From an uncultured Bacteroidales bacterium (GTDB taxonomy: Bacteria; Bacteroidota; Bacteroidia; Bacteroidales; UBA3663): DNA of 58,177 bases. Position numbers and translations under genes: made by a program. Within the stretch, counting starts at the first letter, position 1. Each line of letters begins with the position of its first letter. Below the pieces are notes generated by a model. The model had not been told where the DNA came from. It made no database searches and saw only the letters and a program-made list of their open reading frames with translations. The stretch spans positions 1 through 58,177 of the forward strand of contig CAJOLH010000017.1 in the NCBI GenBank assembly GCA_905235375.1, written 5' to 3'. Shown piece by piece: positions 27,510 to 34,408 of this stretch.

Positions 27510-27542
27510 TCTAGATGATCTAGATATTTTAGATCATCTAGA
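27510..27542. terminator. Perfect 13-bp inverted repeat after the HTCS gene
   Basis: TCTAGATGATCTA, a 7-nt loop (GATATTT), then TAGATCATCTAGA. It begins six bases after the HTCS stop and ends before the next gene at 27568. There is no T-tract on the plus strand, so intrinsic termination is uncertain; an operator or mRNA end-protection hairpin is also possible. The arms are themselves built from a TAGATnATC motif. Confidence 0.6.
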
Positions 27543-27567
27543 AAATCCAACCCCTCATAAAATCATC

Positions 27568-27969
27568 ATGACTCCACTCTCCCCACACGAGCAGACCCTC
27601 CTCGACCTGGCGCATCAGGTGCTTGCCGAGAGCCGTCAGCTGATGCTGCCCCATCATCTCAACAGCATCGGCCCGCGCCTTATGACCTTCGATGAGATGC
27701 AGATACACGACGTCAATGCCACGGGAATCAATCGCGGTCGCTACCGCACCAACATTTTTCTGCTGACACGCCCGGGACAGCAGCCCATCCTCACCCGTCA
27801 GCAGCAAAACGAGGATTCGGTTATCATCGACCTCACGAACCAACCCGAGGAACTTGAAGCGATGCGCCGTTTCCTGCTCACCACCGAACAGGACCGCGTC
27901 TGGCATCACGCTCCCTGGATTGTCATCAATATGCTGAAGAAACGTGGCCTCGGGCCCTATAACATTTAA
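27568..27969 (+). CDS. Conserved hypothetical protein, 133 aa
   Basis: I do not recognise this protein. It has no signal peptide or membrane segment and reads as a small soluble protein: an N-terminal helix (SPHEQTLLDLAHQVLAESRQ), a middle part NRGRYRTNIFLLTRPGQQ that looks like beta-strands, and a C-terminal PWIVINMLKKRGLGPYNI. Its stop lies only 4 nt before the ATG of the Fur-family gene, so the two are very likely co-transcribed and may work together. The ATG at 27568 is preferred because it lies right after the 27510 hairpin. Confidence 0.7.
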   Translation: MTPLSPHEQTLLDLAHQVLAESRQLMLPHHLNSIGPRLMTFDEMQIHDVNATGINRGRYRTNIFLLTRPGQQPILTRQQQNEDSVIIDLTNQPEELEAMRRFLLTTEQDRVWHHAPWIVINMLKKRGLGPYNI

Positions 27970-27973
27970 GAGC

Positions 27974-28510
27974 ATGAACGAACTGATTGCCCAACATCTG
28001 CAGAATCACGACGTGCGTCCCACTGCCGTGCGTATCTTGATCTGGAAGACGATACAGCACCTTGACTATGCCTTTCCGATGGCGGTCATTGAAGGCTTGC
28101 TGCCTACCGTCGATCGCAGCACAATCTTTCGCGCTCTCACACTATTCGTCGAACATGACTTGCTGCACCCACTCGACGACGGTTCGGGCGAAAAGAAATA
28201 CTGCATCTGCCTTGAGCACGAAGATTGCGACCACGAAGGTCACGACAAGCAATGCAGCCACATCTGCCTTGATGCTTCACTCGGATATGACCAAAGGGAA
28301 CAACACTGCGACCATCATCATCATGAACGTTGCCAGCACGTCCACCTCACCTGCTCGGTCTGCGGCAAGACCTACTGCCTGAAAAACGAAAGAATCCCCG
28401 AGGTACACGTACCTGAGGGATTCCAAGTGGAGCGGGTCCAATATATCATTCACGGCATTTGTCCCAAATGCGCGCATTATCATAAGGTTAGGGATTCGAA
28501 GGGATTCTAA
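27974..28510 (+). CDS. Fur-family metalloregulator with an unusual His/Cys-rich insert
   Basis: 178 aa from the ATG at 27974, 4 nt after the upstream stop. Residues 1-75 form a Fur-type winged helix (VRPTAVRILIWKTI, PTVDRSTIFRALTLFVEHDL). C127-C130 (CSVCGK) and C163-C166 (CPKC) are the two CxxC pairs of the structural zinc site. Between wing and dimerisation domain, residues 77-124 contain 7 Cys and 11 His (including HHHH at 114-117) where usual Fur proteins have only a short linker. This could add metal-binding capacity, as in zinc or nickel sensors, but it may also be a tolerated repeat insertion. Which metal is sensed cannot be told. The last codons overlap the convergent BspA-like gene by 23 nt in a repeat. 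Confidence 0.85.
   Translation: MNELIAQHLQNHDVRPTAVRILIWKTIQHLDYAFPMAVIEGLLPTVDRSTIFRALTLFVEHDLLHPLDDGSGEKKYCICLEHEDCDHEGHDKQCSHICLDASLGYDQREQHCDHHHHERCQHVHLTCSVCGKTYCLKNERIPEVHVPEGFQVERVQYIIHGICPKCAHYHKVRDSKGF
28486..28510. repeat. GGGATTCGAAGGGATTC repeat forming the overlapping C-termini of two convergent genes
   Basis: Two GGGATTC units joined by GAA, then TAA. On the plus strand it encodes the last residues of the Fur-type protein (RDSKGF), on the minus strand those of the BspA-like protein (RIPSNP). Confidence 0.7.
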
Positions 28511-29525
28511 GAGAAATCTTTCTCGTATCTCTTCCACATTTAATAATATATTGCCCGTGAGACAACGGGATGCGGTGCTCGCCACTGTGTGAGGCTGCAA
28601 CGGCGATGCGCTGGCCCTGAAGGTCATAGACCAGGGCTGGAGCGTCGCCGATGACGTTGAGATAGAGCGTAGTGCCCATCACCTTCATCTCGAACGATGG
28701 GAGTCTCTCGTCGTCTGCCACCTCCTGCAGGCCTTCATAGCCGCCATCCACAATATTGAAATCCCTCCAGACTTCCGCTTCCTTGTATGCCTCCACCTGA
28801 TCGGTGGGCACGATGAGTGTGCAGGCCGAAACATCGACTCCCTCGAAGACATCCTCCGTGATGGCTATCGGGCCACCTTCCATCTGAACCTTCGTCAAAG
28901 CCGAACAATAGGCAAAAGTATATTCGCCAATCTGTTCCACCGATCCGGGAATCACGACCTCATGCAACGCCGAGCAATAATAGAAAGCATGCTGGGCAAT
29001 GCTCTTCACCCCGCGCTGCATCTCGACTTTTGCAAGACTCGTGCAGAAGGCAAATGTGCAGGCACCAACACGTCGGGTGGCTTCGGGCAGACTGGCTTGC
29101 TGCAACGAGCCGTCACGATAGAAGGCCCAGTCACCCATGTTGTCCAACGATGTGGGCAGACTGATCTCCACAAGATTCGGACAATCGGAGAATGCGCCAA
29201 AGCCGATGCGCGTCACTCCTTCGGGCAAAGTCACCGAAGTGAGCCCTTCGCAATAGACGCAGGCAAACGCCGTGACTCCCGTCACCTGATATTGCGAGCC
29301 GTTGGCACCTATCGTGGCTGGTACATCAAGCTCGCCGCTATAGGCATCCACATTCAACGAGTCGTACGACAGGTAGGTCAGTTCCGCCGTCTGCCCTTTC
29401 TCGTCTAAACGATAATGCTTCCCACCCACGTCGGTCTGCACTTCAGCCATACACATTGCAGCAGGCATCAATGCGATACCCGCCACAATGACAGCTATTT
29501 TACCTTTCGAGCCTTTCAGCATCAT
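28488..29525 (-). CDS. BspA-like leucine-rich-repeat secreted protein
   Basis: The frame extends to 29597, but that overlaps purL; the ATG at 29525, 31 nt after the purL stop, gives MMLKGSKGKIAVIVAGIALMPAAMCMA, a good signal peptide, and about 345 aa. BspA/TpLRR repeats of about 23 residues follow: GVTAFACVYCEGLTSVTLPE, IGFGAFSDCPNLVEISLP, CTFAFCTSLAKVEMQ, AFYYCSALHEVVIPGS, YTFAYCSALTKVQM. The C-terminal region has a tail of the YDLQGQRI type, as in three other secreted proteins here, but extended. BspA-like proteins act as adhesins or scaffold proteins on the surface in oral and gut Bacteroidales. The first and last codons lie in short boundary repeats. Confidence 0.85.
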   Translation of the reverse strand: MMLKGSKGKIAVIVAGIALMPAAMCMAEVQTDVGGKHYRLDEKGQTAELTYLSYDSLNVDAYSGELDVPATIGANGSQYQVTGVTAFACVYCEGLTSVTLPEGVTRIGFGAFSDCPNLVEISLPTSLDNMGDWAFYRDGSLQQASLPEATRRVGACTFAFCTSLAKVEMQRGVKSIAQHAFYYCSALHEVVIPGSVEQIGEYTFAYCSALTKVQMEGGPIAITEDVFEGVDVSACTLIVPTDQVEAYKEAEVWRDFNIVDGGYEGLQEVADDERLPSFEMKVMGTTLYLNVIGDAPALVYDLQGQRIAVAASHSGEHRIPLSHGQYIIKCGRDTRKISLRIPSNP

Positions 29526-29580
29526 TCTTCCTTTCGAACCTTTCTTAATTCTCGAACTAATCTTTCGAACCCTGCCTCTC
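29505..29580. repeat. CCTTTCGAACCTTTC repeat across the purL / BspA-like boundary
   Basis: Units of CTTTCGAACC or CTTTCGAGCC appear at about 29504, 29530 and 29568. On the minus strand they provide the last codons of purL (QGSKD) and the first codons of the next gene (LKGSKGK). Confidence 0.7.
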
Positions 29581-32500
29581 GACCCACTTGCGGGCATTGA
29601 CGAAGATCTCGATCCACGGAGTCACCTCGTCCTGCTTATGATCCTGCGGATAGTAGCCGCACTGCCAGGGGAACATGGCACGCTCGGGATGAGGCATCAT
29701 GGCCAGGTGGCGACCATCAGCCGAGCAGATGCCTGCCAGTCCTTCGGGCGAGCCGTTTGGATTGGCGGGATAAGCGTTGTAGCCGAACTTAGCCACCACG
29801 TTGTAATCATCGACCGTCTTGCCCTCGGGCAGACCAAACTTGCCTTCGCCGTGTGCCGTCCAGATGCCGATACGCGCTCCACTCAGCGAACCCATCATCA
29901 CGCTGTTGTTCCTTGGGATACGCACGTTGATGAAGTTCGACTCGAACTTGTGGCTGTCGTTGTGCAGCATGTGTACGCGGTTGGGATTCTGTGCAGCAGC
30001 CACGAGGTCGGGGTTCTGAGCATCGAGGTTCGAACCAACAAGACCCAGCTCCACCATCAGCTGGCAACCATTGCAGATGCCGAGACTCAGGGTGTCGGGA
30101 CGTGCATAGAAGTCCTGCAGCGCCTTGCGAGCCTTCTCGTTGTAGAGGAAGCCCGCTGCCCAGCCCTTGGCCGAACCCAATACGTCGGAATTGGAGAAAC
30201 CACCACAGAAGACGATGAGGTTCACATCGGTCAAGTCCTCGCGACCGGTAATCAGGTCGGTGAGGTGAACATCCTTCACGTCGAAACCGGCAAGGTACAT
30301 CGAGTAGGCCATCTCGCGCTCCGAGTTGACACCCTTCTCACGCAGGATGGCGGCCTTGATGCCCGTCTTCTGACGACGGTCGGCGCTGATATTATATTGT
30401 GCCAGACGTCCCGTGAAGCCCTTGGGCCAAAGGTAATAGAGAGGCTGGTGCTTGTAATTGGCGAAGCGCTCGTCGGCCTTCTTCGTACCGCTCTGCTTGC
30501 GGTCGAGGATGTGCGACGACTCGTACCAAACGTCACGCAGGGCATCGATGTCGAAGGTCTCGACAAACTCGCCCTTGCGCACGCTCACCGTGCGTTCGTC
30601 ACAAGGATATCCGATCTTTGCCACAGCCACACCTGCCTTCTCCATCAGTTTCTCGAACGACTTGACATCCTTCACCTGAAGCACCACGCCGGGGTTCTCG
30701 GCAAAGAGAATCTTCACCAGATCTTCCTCTGCCAAGCCCGTCAGGTTGATGCGGAGTCCGCCTTCGGTGTTGGCGAACGTCATTTCGAGCAGTGTAGTAA
30801 TCAGGCCGCCTGCGCTGATGTCATGACCCGCGAGGATAAGCCCCTCGTTGATGGCCTTCTGCACGGCATCGAAAGCGTCAGCAAAGTACTCCGAGCTTTC
30901 GACGGTCGGCACGCTGTCGCCCACGCGATTGAGGGTCTGTGCCAAAGCCGATCCACCGAGGCGATGCTCGCAGAACGAGAAATCGACGTAATAGAGCGAG
31001 GTCGAACGGTCGAGCTGCACCACGGGGCTCACCACCTTGCGCACATCGGTCACCTCACCGCCACCGCTGATAATCACACAGCCGGGGCTGATGACCTTCT
31101 CACTGGTGCCATCGGGCTTGTTGTATTGCTGGGTCATCGACAGCGAGTCCTTGCCTGTCGGGATGTTCACGCCCAGTTCGATGGCAAAGTCGGAACATGC
31201 CTGTACGGCGGCATAGAGACGTGCATCCTCACCGGCATTGCGGCAGGGCCACATCCAGTTGGCCGAAAGCGAAACACCGGAGATACCGCCCTCAATGGGC
31301 GCAAACACGATGTTGGTGAGCGCCTCTGCAACAGCCATCACCGAACCCGCAGGAGCATCCACGAGGGCCACGGCAGGAGCGTGTCCGATGGAGGTGGCGA
31401 TGCCTGCCTTGCCACGATAGTCGAGGGCTACGACACCGCAGTCGGAAAGTGGCAACTGAAGCACGCCCTGGCACTGCTGGCGAGCCACCTTGCCCGTCAC
31501 AGAGCGATCCACCTTGTTGGTCAACCAGTCCTTGCACGCCACCGATTCCAGGCGAAGCACGTCATTGATGTACTTCTGGATGTTCGCAAGCTCTGTCTCG
31601 ACGGGTGCATAATGGTGTGCAATGGTCGTATCGCGCATGATGGTCTTCGGTGCATGTCCGAACATATCGGCCAGAGCCAGGTCGATGGGCTTCACGCCGT
31701 CGGCTTGCTCGAAGGTGAAGCGCATATCGTTGGTGGCTTCACCAATCACGTAGAATGGTGAACGCTCACGTTCGGCAATCTTGCGACAGAAGTCAATCGA
31801 CTCGCTCTTGACGAGGAAGCCCATTCGCTCCTGCGACTCGTTGCCGGCAATCTCCTTGGCGCTCAAGGTGGGGTCGCCCACAGGCAGCTTGTCCATCCAG
31901 ATCACGCCACCCGTCGTATCAATCAGTTCCGACAGGCAGTTGATGTGTCCACCTGCACCATGGTCATGAATCGAAACGATGGGGTTGTAGTCGCTCTCGC
32001 CCAAGGCTCGTACCACGTTGTAGGCACGTTTCTGCATCTCGGGGTTGGCACGCTGCACCGCATTGAGCTCGATGCCCGACGCATACTTGCCCGTATTGAC
32101 CGACGACACGGCGCCACCACCCATACCAATGCGGTAGTTGTCGCCACCAATCAGGATGACCTTCTCGCCAGCCTCGGGCGTGCCCTTCAGCGCATCGCGC
32201 ATCTTGCCGTAGCCTACGCCGCCAGCCAGCATAATGACCTTATCGTAGCCATACTCCTGCTGCTCGCCCGGATTGGGGTCCAGATGCTCGAAGGTGAGGA
32301 GTGATCCGCAGATGAGCGGTTGTCCGAACTTGTTGCCGAAGTCAGAAGCGCCATTCGAAGCCTTGATGAGCACCTGCTCAGGGGTCTGATAGAGCCACGG
32401 ACGTGCCTCCAACCCGTTCTCCCACGTCTTCTTCTCGTCGTTGCGGGGATAGGAGGTGATATAGACCGCCGTGCCGGCAATGGGCATCGAAGCCTTGCCG

Positions 32501-33324
32501 CCGCCCATACGGTCGCGAATCTCGCCGCCTGTGCCTGTTGCAGCACCATTGAAAGGCTCCACGGTGGTCGGGAAGTTGTGGGTTTCGGCCTTCAGCGAAA
32601 TCACGCTCTCAAATTCCTTCACCTCATATTCCGAAGCCGTGGTGGGATCGGCGGGAGCAAACTGCTCGATGACGGGACCCTTGTTGAAGGCGACATTGTC
32701 CTTGTAGGCACTCACCAGCTTGCCCGGCTGTGCCTTCGACGTTTTCTTGATCAGGTTGAAGAGGCTCGATTCCTTCTCCTCGCCATCGATGATGAACGTG
32801 CCGCCGAAAATCTTATGACGGCAGTGCTCCGAATTGACCTGGCTGAAGCCGAACACTTCCGAGTCGGTCAGCGGACGCCCCACACGTTTGGCCACATCGT
32901 TGAGATACGCTATTTCCTCCGCACTCAGGGCCAGTCCCTCCTGCTTGTTGTACTCCTCGAGATCCTCGATATAAACGATGGCATCGGGTTGCTTGTTGAT
33001 GGTGAAAATGTTTTGGTCCAGGCCGTCATAAAGGCGGCGCAGCATCGGGTCATATTCCGAATCCGGACCTTTCACCGGGAAATACTCCTCAATGCGGGCT
33101 ATGCCCTTGAGGCCCATGTTCTGTGTAATCTCTACGGCATTGGTACTCCACGGGGTGATCATTTCACGACGCGAACCGTTGAACCAGCCTGCAAGCTGCT
33201 GCTCGGGGAGCAGGACAGCATCGCTGAACAGCCAGCACAAACGCTGCGATTCATCGGCACTCAACTGATGATCGACATCGACAGCCAGGATAGTGGCCGA
33301 AGGTTGCTTGAAAAAGAAAACCAT
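29557..33324 (-). CDS. purL: Phosphoribosylformylglycinamidine synthase, large single-chain type
   Basis: 1255 aa, close to the usual length of the large PurL (E. coli about 1295). It converts FGAR, glutamine and ATP to FGAM, the fourth step of purine synthesis, in the cytoplasm. Visible in order: an N-terminal PurS-like domain, the linker with SEVFGFSQVNSEHCRHKIFG, first AIRS-type half with KAETHNFPTTVEPFNGAATG, second half with SLSANWMWPCRN and PTGKDSLSM, and a C-terminal class I glutamine amidotransferase with nucleophile C1040 (LIVFCGGFSNSD) and HPERAMFPW. The ATG at 33324 is the first in frame. It is divergent from lysE and followed closely by the BspA-like gene. Confidence 0.98.
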   Translation of the reverse strand: MVFFFKQPSATILAVDVDHQLSADESQRLCWLFSDAVLLPEQQLAGWFNGSRREMITPWSTNAVEITQNMGLKGIARIEEYFPVKGPDSEYDPMLRRLYDGLDQNIFTINKQPDAIVYIEDLEEYNKQEGLALSAEEIAYLNDVAKRVGRPLTDSEVFGFSQVNSEHCRHKIFGGTFIIDGEEKESSLFNLIKKTSKAQPGKLVSAYKDNVAFNKGPVIEQFAPADPTTASEYEVKEFESVISLKAETHNFPTTVEPFNGAATGTGGEIRDRMGGGKASMPIAGTAVYITSYPRNDEKKTWENGLEARPWLYQTPEQVLIKASNGASDFGNKFGQPLICGSLLTFEHLDPNPGEQQEYGYDKVIMLAGGVGYGKMRDALKGTPEAGEKVILIGGDNYRIGMGGGAVSSVNTGKYASGIELNAVQRANPEMQKRAYNVVRALGESDYNPIVSIHDHGAGGHINCLSELIDTTGGVIWMDKLPVGDPTLSAKEIAGNESQERMGFLVKSESIDFCRKIAERERSPFYVIGEATNDMRFTFEQADGVKPIDLALADMFGHAPKTIMRDTTIAHHYAPVETELANIQKYINDVLRLESVACKDWLTNKVDRSVTGKVARQQCQGVLQLPLSDCGVVALDYRGKAGIATSIGHAPAVALVDAPAGSVMAVAEALTNIVFAPIEGGISGVSLSANWMWPCRNAGEDARLYAAVQACSDFAIELGVNIPTGKDSLSMTQQYNKPDGTSEKVISPGCVIISGGGEVTDVRKVVSPVVQLDRSTSLYYVDFSFCEHRLGGSALAQTLNRVGDSVPTVESSEYFADAFDAVQKAINEGLILAGHDISAGGLITTLLEMTFANTEGGLRINLTGLAEEDLVKILFAENPGVVLQVKDVKSFEKLMEKAGVAVAKIGYPCDERTVSVRKGEFVETFDIDALRDVWYESSHILDRKQSGTKKADERFANYKHQPLYYLWPKGFTGRLAQYNISADRRQKTGIKAAILREKGVNSEREMAYSMYLAGFDVKDVHLTDLITGREDLTDVNLIVFCGGFSNSDVLGSAKGWAAGFLYNEKARKALQDFYARPDTLSLGICNGCQLMVELGLVGSNLDAQNPDLVAAAQNPNRVHMLHNDSHKFESNFINVRIPRNNSVMMGSLSGARIGIWTAHGEGKFGLPEGKTVDDYNVVAKFGYNAYPANPNGSPEGLAGICSADGRHLAMMPHPERAMFPWQCGYYPQDHKQDEVTPWIEIFVNARKWVERQGSKD

Positions 33325-33330
33325 ATATCA

Positions 33331-33384
33331 ATAATAATTAACAAATAACAAATAACAATTAATAATTAAAAAATAACAATTAAT
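33331..33384. repeat. AATAACAAATAACAATTAAT A/T-rich boundary repeat upstream of purL
   Basis: Tandem decayed 7- to 10-nt units of the AACAAATAAC / AACAATTAATA type fill the leader of purL. A similar AATTAACAATTAAT run is at 36272-36304. Such runs are very common between Bacteroidales genes. Confidence 0.6.
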
Positions 33385-33455
33385 ATTGGCTTAACGCGAA
33401 TGACAAATATCCCTAAAAAATGGGGCAAAAAGGGTTAAAATCGCCTTATGCGGTG

Positions 33456-33463
33456 CAAAAATA
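33456..33463 (-). promoter_or_regulatory. Possible -7 box for purL
   Basis: Minus-strand TATTTTTG matches TAnnTTTG, about 130 nt before the purL ATG. I see no good -33 TTTG at the right distance, so confidence is low. Confidence 0.35.
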
Positions 33464-33507
33464 CAAAAAAAAATTGATATAAATGCGGAAGATTAAAAAA
33501 AAGTCTC

Positions 33508-33515
33508 TATCTTTG
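33508..33515 (+). promoter_or_regulatory. Possible -7 box for the LysE-type gene
   Basis: TATCTTTG matches TAnnTTTG; the ATG at 33547 lies about 31 nt downstream. No clear -33 element is visible in the A-rich sequence before it. Confidence 0.5.
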
Positions 33516-33546
33516 CAAAAAATTAAGCCTAAACACCCCTTTTTTG

Positions 33547-34227
33547 ATGTTCGAGACAGCCATATTCACCATCGTGTGGGGCTTCGTTATCGGAGTTCTG
33601 GTGTCGGCCCCCATGGGTCCGACAGGTATTCTCGTCATCCAGCGTACGCTCAACAAGGGTCGCTTGCCCGGTCTCTTCACGGGGTTGGGAGCCTCGCTCT
33701 CCGACTTCTTCTACGCCGTCATCACGGTCTTCTTCCTGGGCTTGGTGGTCGATTGGATCGAGCAGTATGAGTCCACGCTCCAGTTTGTAGGCTCACTGGC
33801 CATCGCCATCTATGCCGGCTACCTATGGAAATCCAATCCTGCCTCATCCCTGCAAAACAAGGACACTTCAGCCGATGGTCTGTCTCCCCGTCTGAAGGCC
33901 TCAGGTATCCTGAAGAACTTCCTCTCGGGCTTAGGCATCACGGTGAGCAATCCGTTCATCATCTTTTTCTTCATCGCGCTCTTTGCCCGCACCAACTTCC
34001 TCTTTGCCGCATCTGCCAAAAACTGGTGGCTTTATATCGTCGGCTTTGCCAGCCTCATCTCTGGAGCTGTAGGATGGTGGTTCCTCATCACCTGGGCAGT
34101 CAATAAGGTTCGCAACAACTTCGGAGTCCGCACCCTCCGCCACATCAATCATACCATTGCCCTCATCATGTTCGGCATCGCCCTCTTTGGCTTCGGCAAT
34201 GGCTTTTATTATCTTTTCATCGATTAA
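33547..34227 (+). CDS. LysE/RhtB-family amino-acid exporter
   Basis: About 226 aa from the ATG at 33547; a TTG one codon earlier is less likely. The N-terminal family signature is clear: FVIGVLVSAPMGPTGILVIQ, with the small-residue and Pro pattern of the LysE fold, then about six hydrophobic helices (FFYAVITVFFLGLVVDWI, VGSLAIAIYAGYLW, FLSGLGITVSNPFIIFFFIA, WWLYIVGFASLISGAVGWWF, HTIALIMFGIALFGFGNG). Members export amino acids such as lysine, threonine or homoserine lactone across the inner membrane; the substrate here cannot be read. It stands alone, divergent from purL, and is followed by 180 nt of repeat-rich spacer. Confidence 0.9.
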   Translation: MFETAIFTIVWGFVIGVLVSAPMGPTGILVIQRTLNKGRLPGLFTGLGASLSDFFYAVITVFFLGLVVDWIEQYESTLQFVGSLAIAIYAGYLWKSNPASSLQNKDTSADGLSPRLKASGILKNFLSGLGITVSNPFIIFFFIALFARTNFLFAASAKNWWLYIVGFASLISGAVGWWFLITWAVNKVRNNFGVRTLRHINHTIALIMFGIALFGFGNGFYYLFID

Positions 34228-34258
34228 GGGGGCATAGCGGCTTGAGGTTTATGGGGAT

Positions 34259-34346
34259 TGATAGTTGCTATAGCTTTGATAGCTTTGATAGCTATTATAG
34301 CTTTGATAGGCGATATAGCTGCTATAGTTACTATAGGCGATTTAGG
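34259..34346. repeat. ATAGCTTTGATAGCT degenerate tandem repeat
   Basis: About nine units of ATAGCTTTG or ATAGCTATT / ATAGGCGAT follow each other after the LysE-type gene. It does not resemble the repeats at other boundaries apart from the unit size of 8-11 nt. Confidence 0.75.
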
Positions 34347-34352
34347 CAATAT

Positions 34353-34406
34353 TCTCCCTTCTTAATCCTTACTAACCCTTCTCAATCCTTACTAACCATT
34401 CTTAAC
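34353..34406. repeat. CTTCTTAATCCTTACTAACC degenerate tandem repeat before the beta-helix gene
   Basis: Units alternate between CTTnTTAATC and CTTACTAACC up to the ATG at 34409. The AACCCTT core matches the NPS-linker repeats inside PUL genes (20703, 23238, 26648), here in a noncoding leader. Confidence 0.7.
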
Positions 34407-34408
34407 CC

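Noticed and set aside
29488..31761. 757-codon plus-strand open frame opposite purL
   Set aside because: purL motifs on the minus strand are unambiguous; the antisense frame is a composition artefact.
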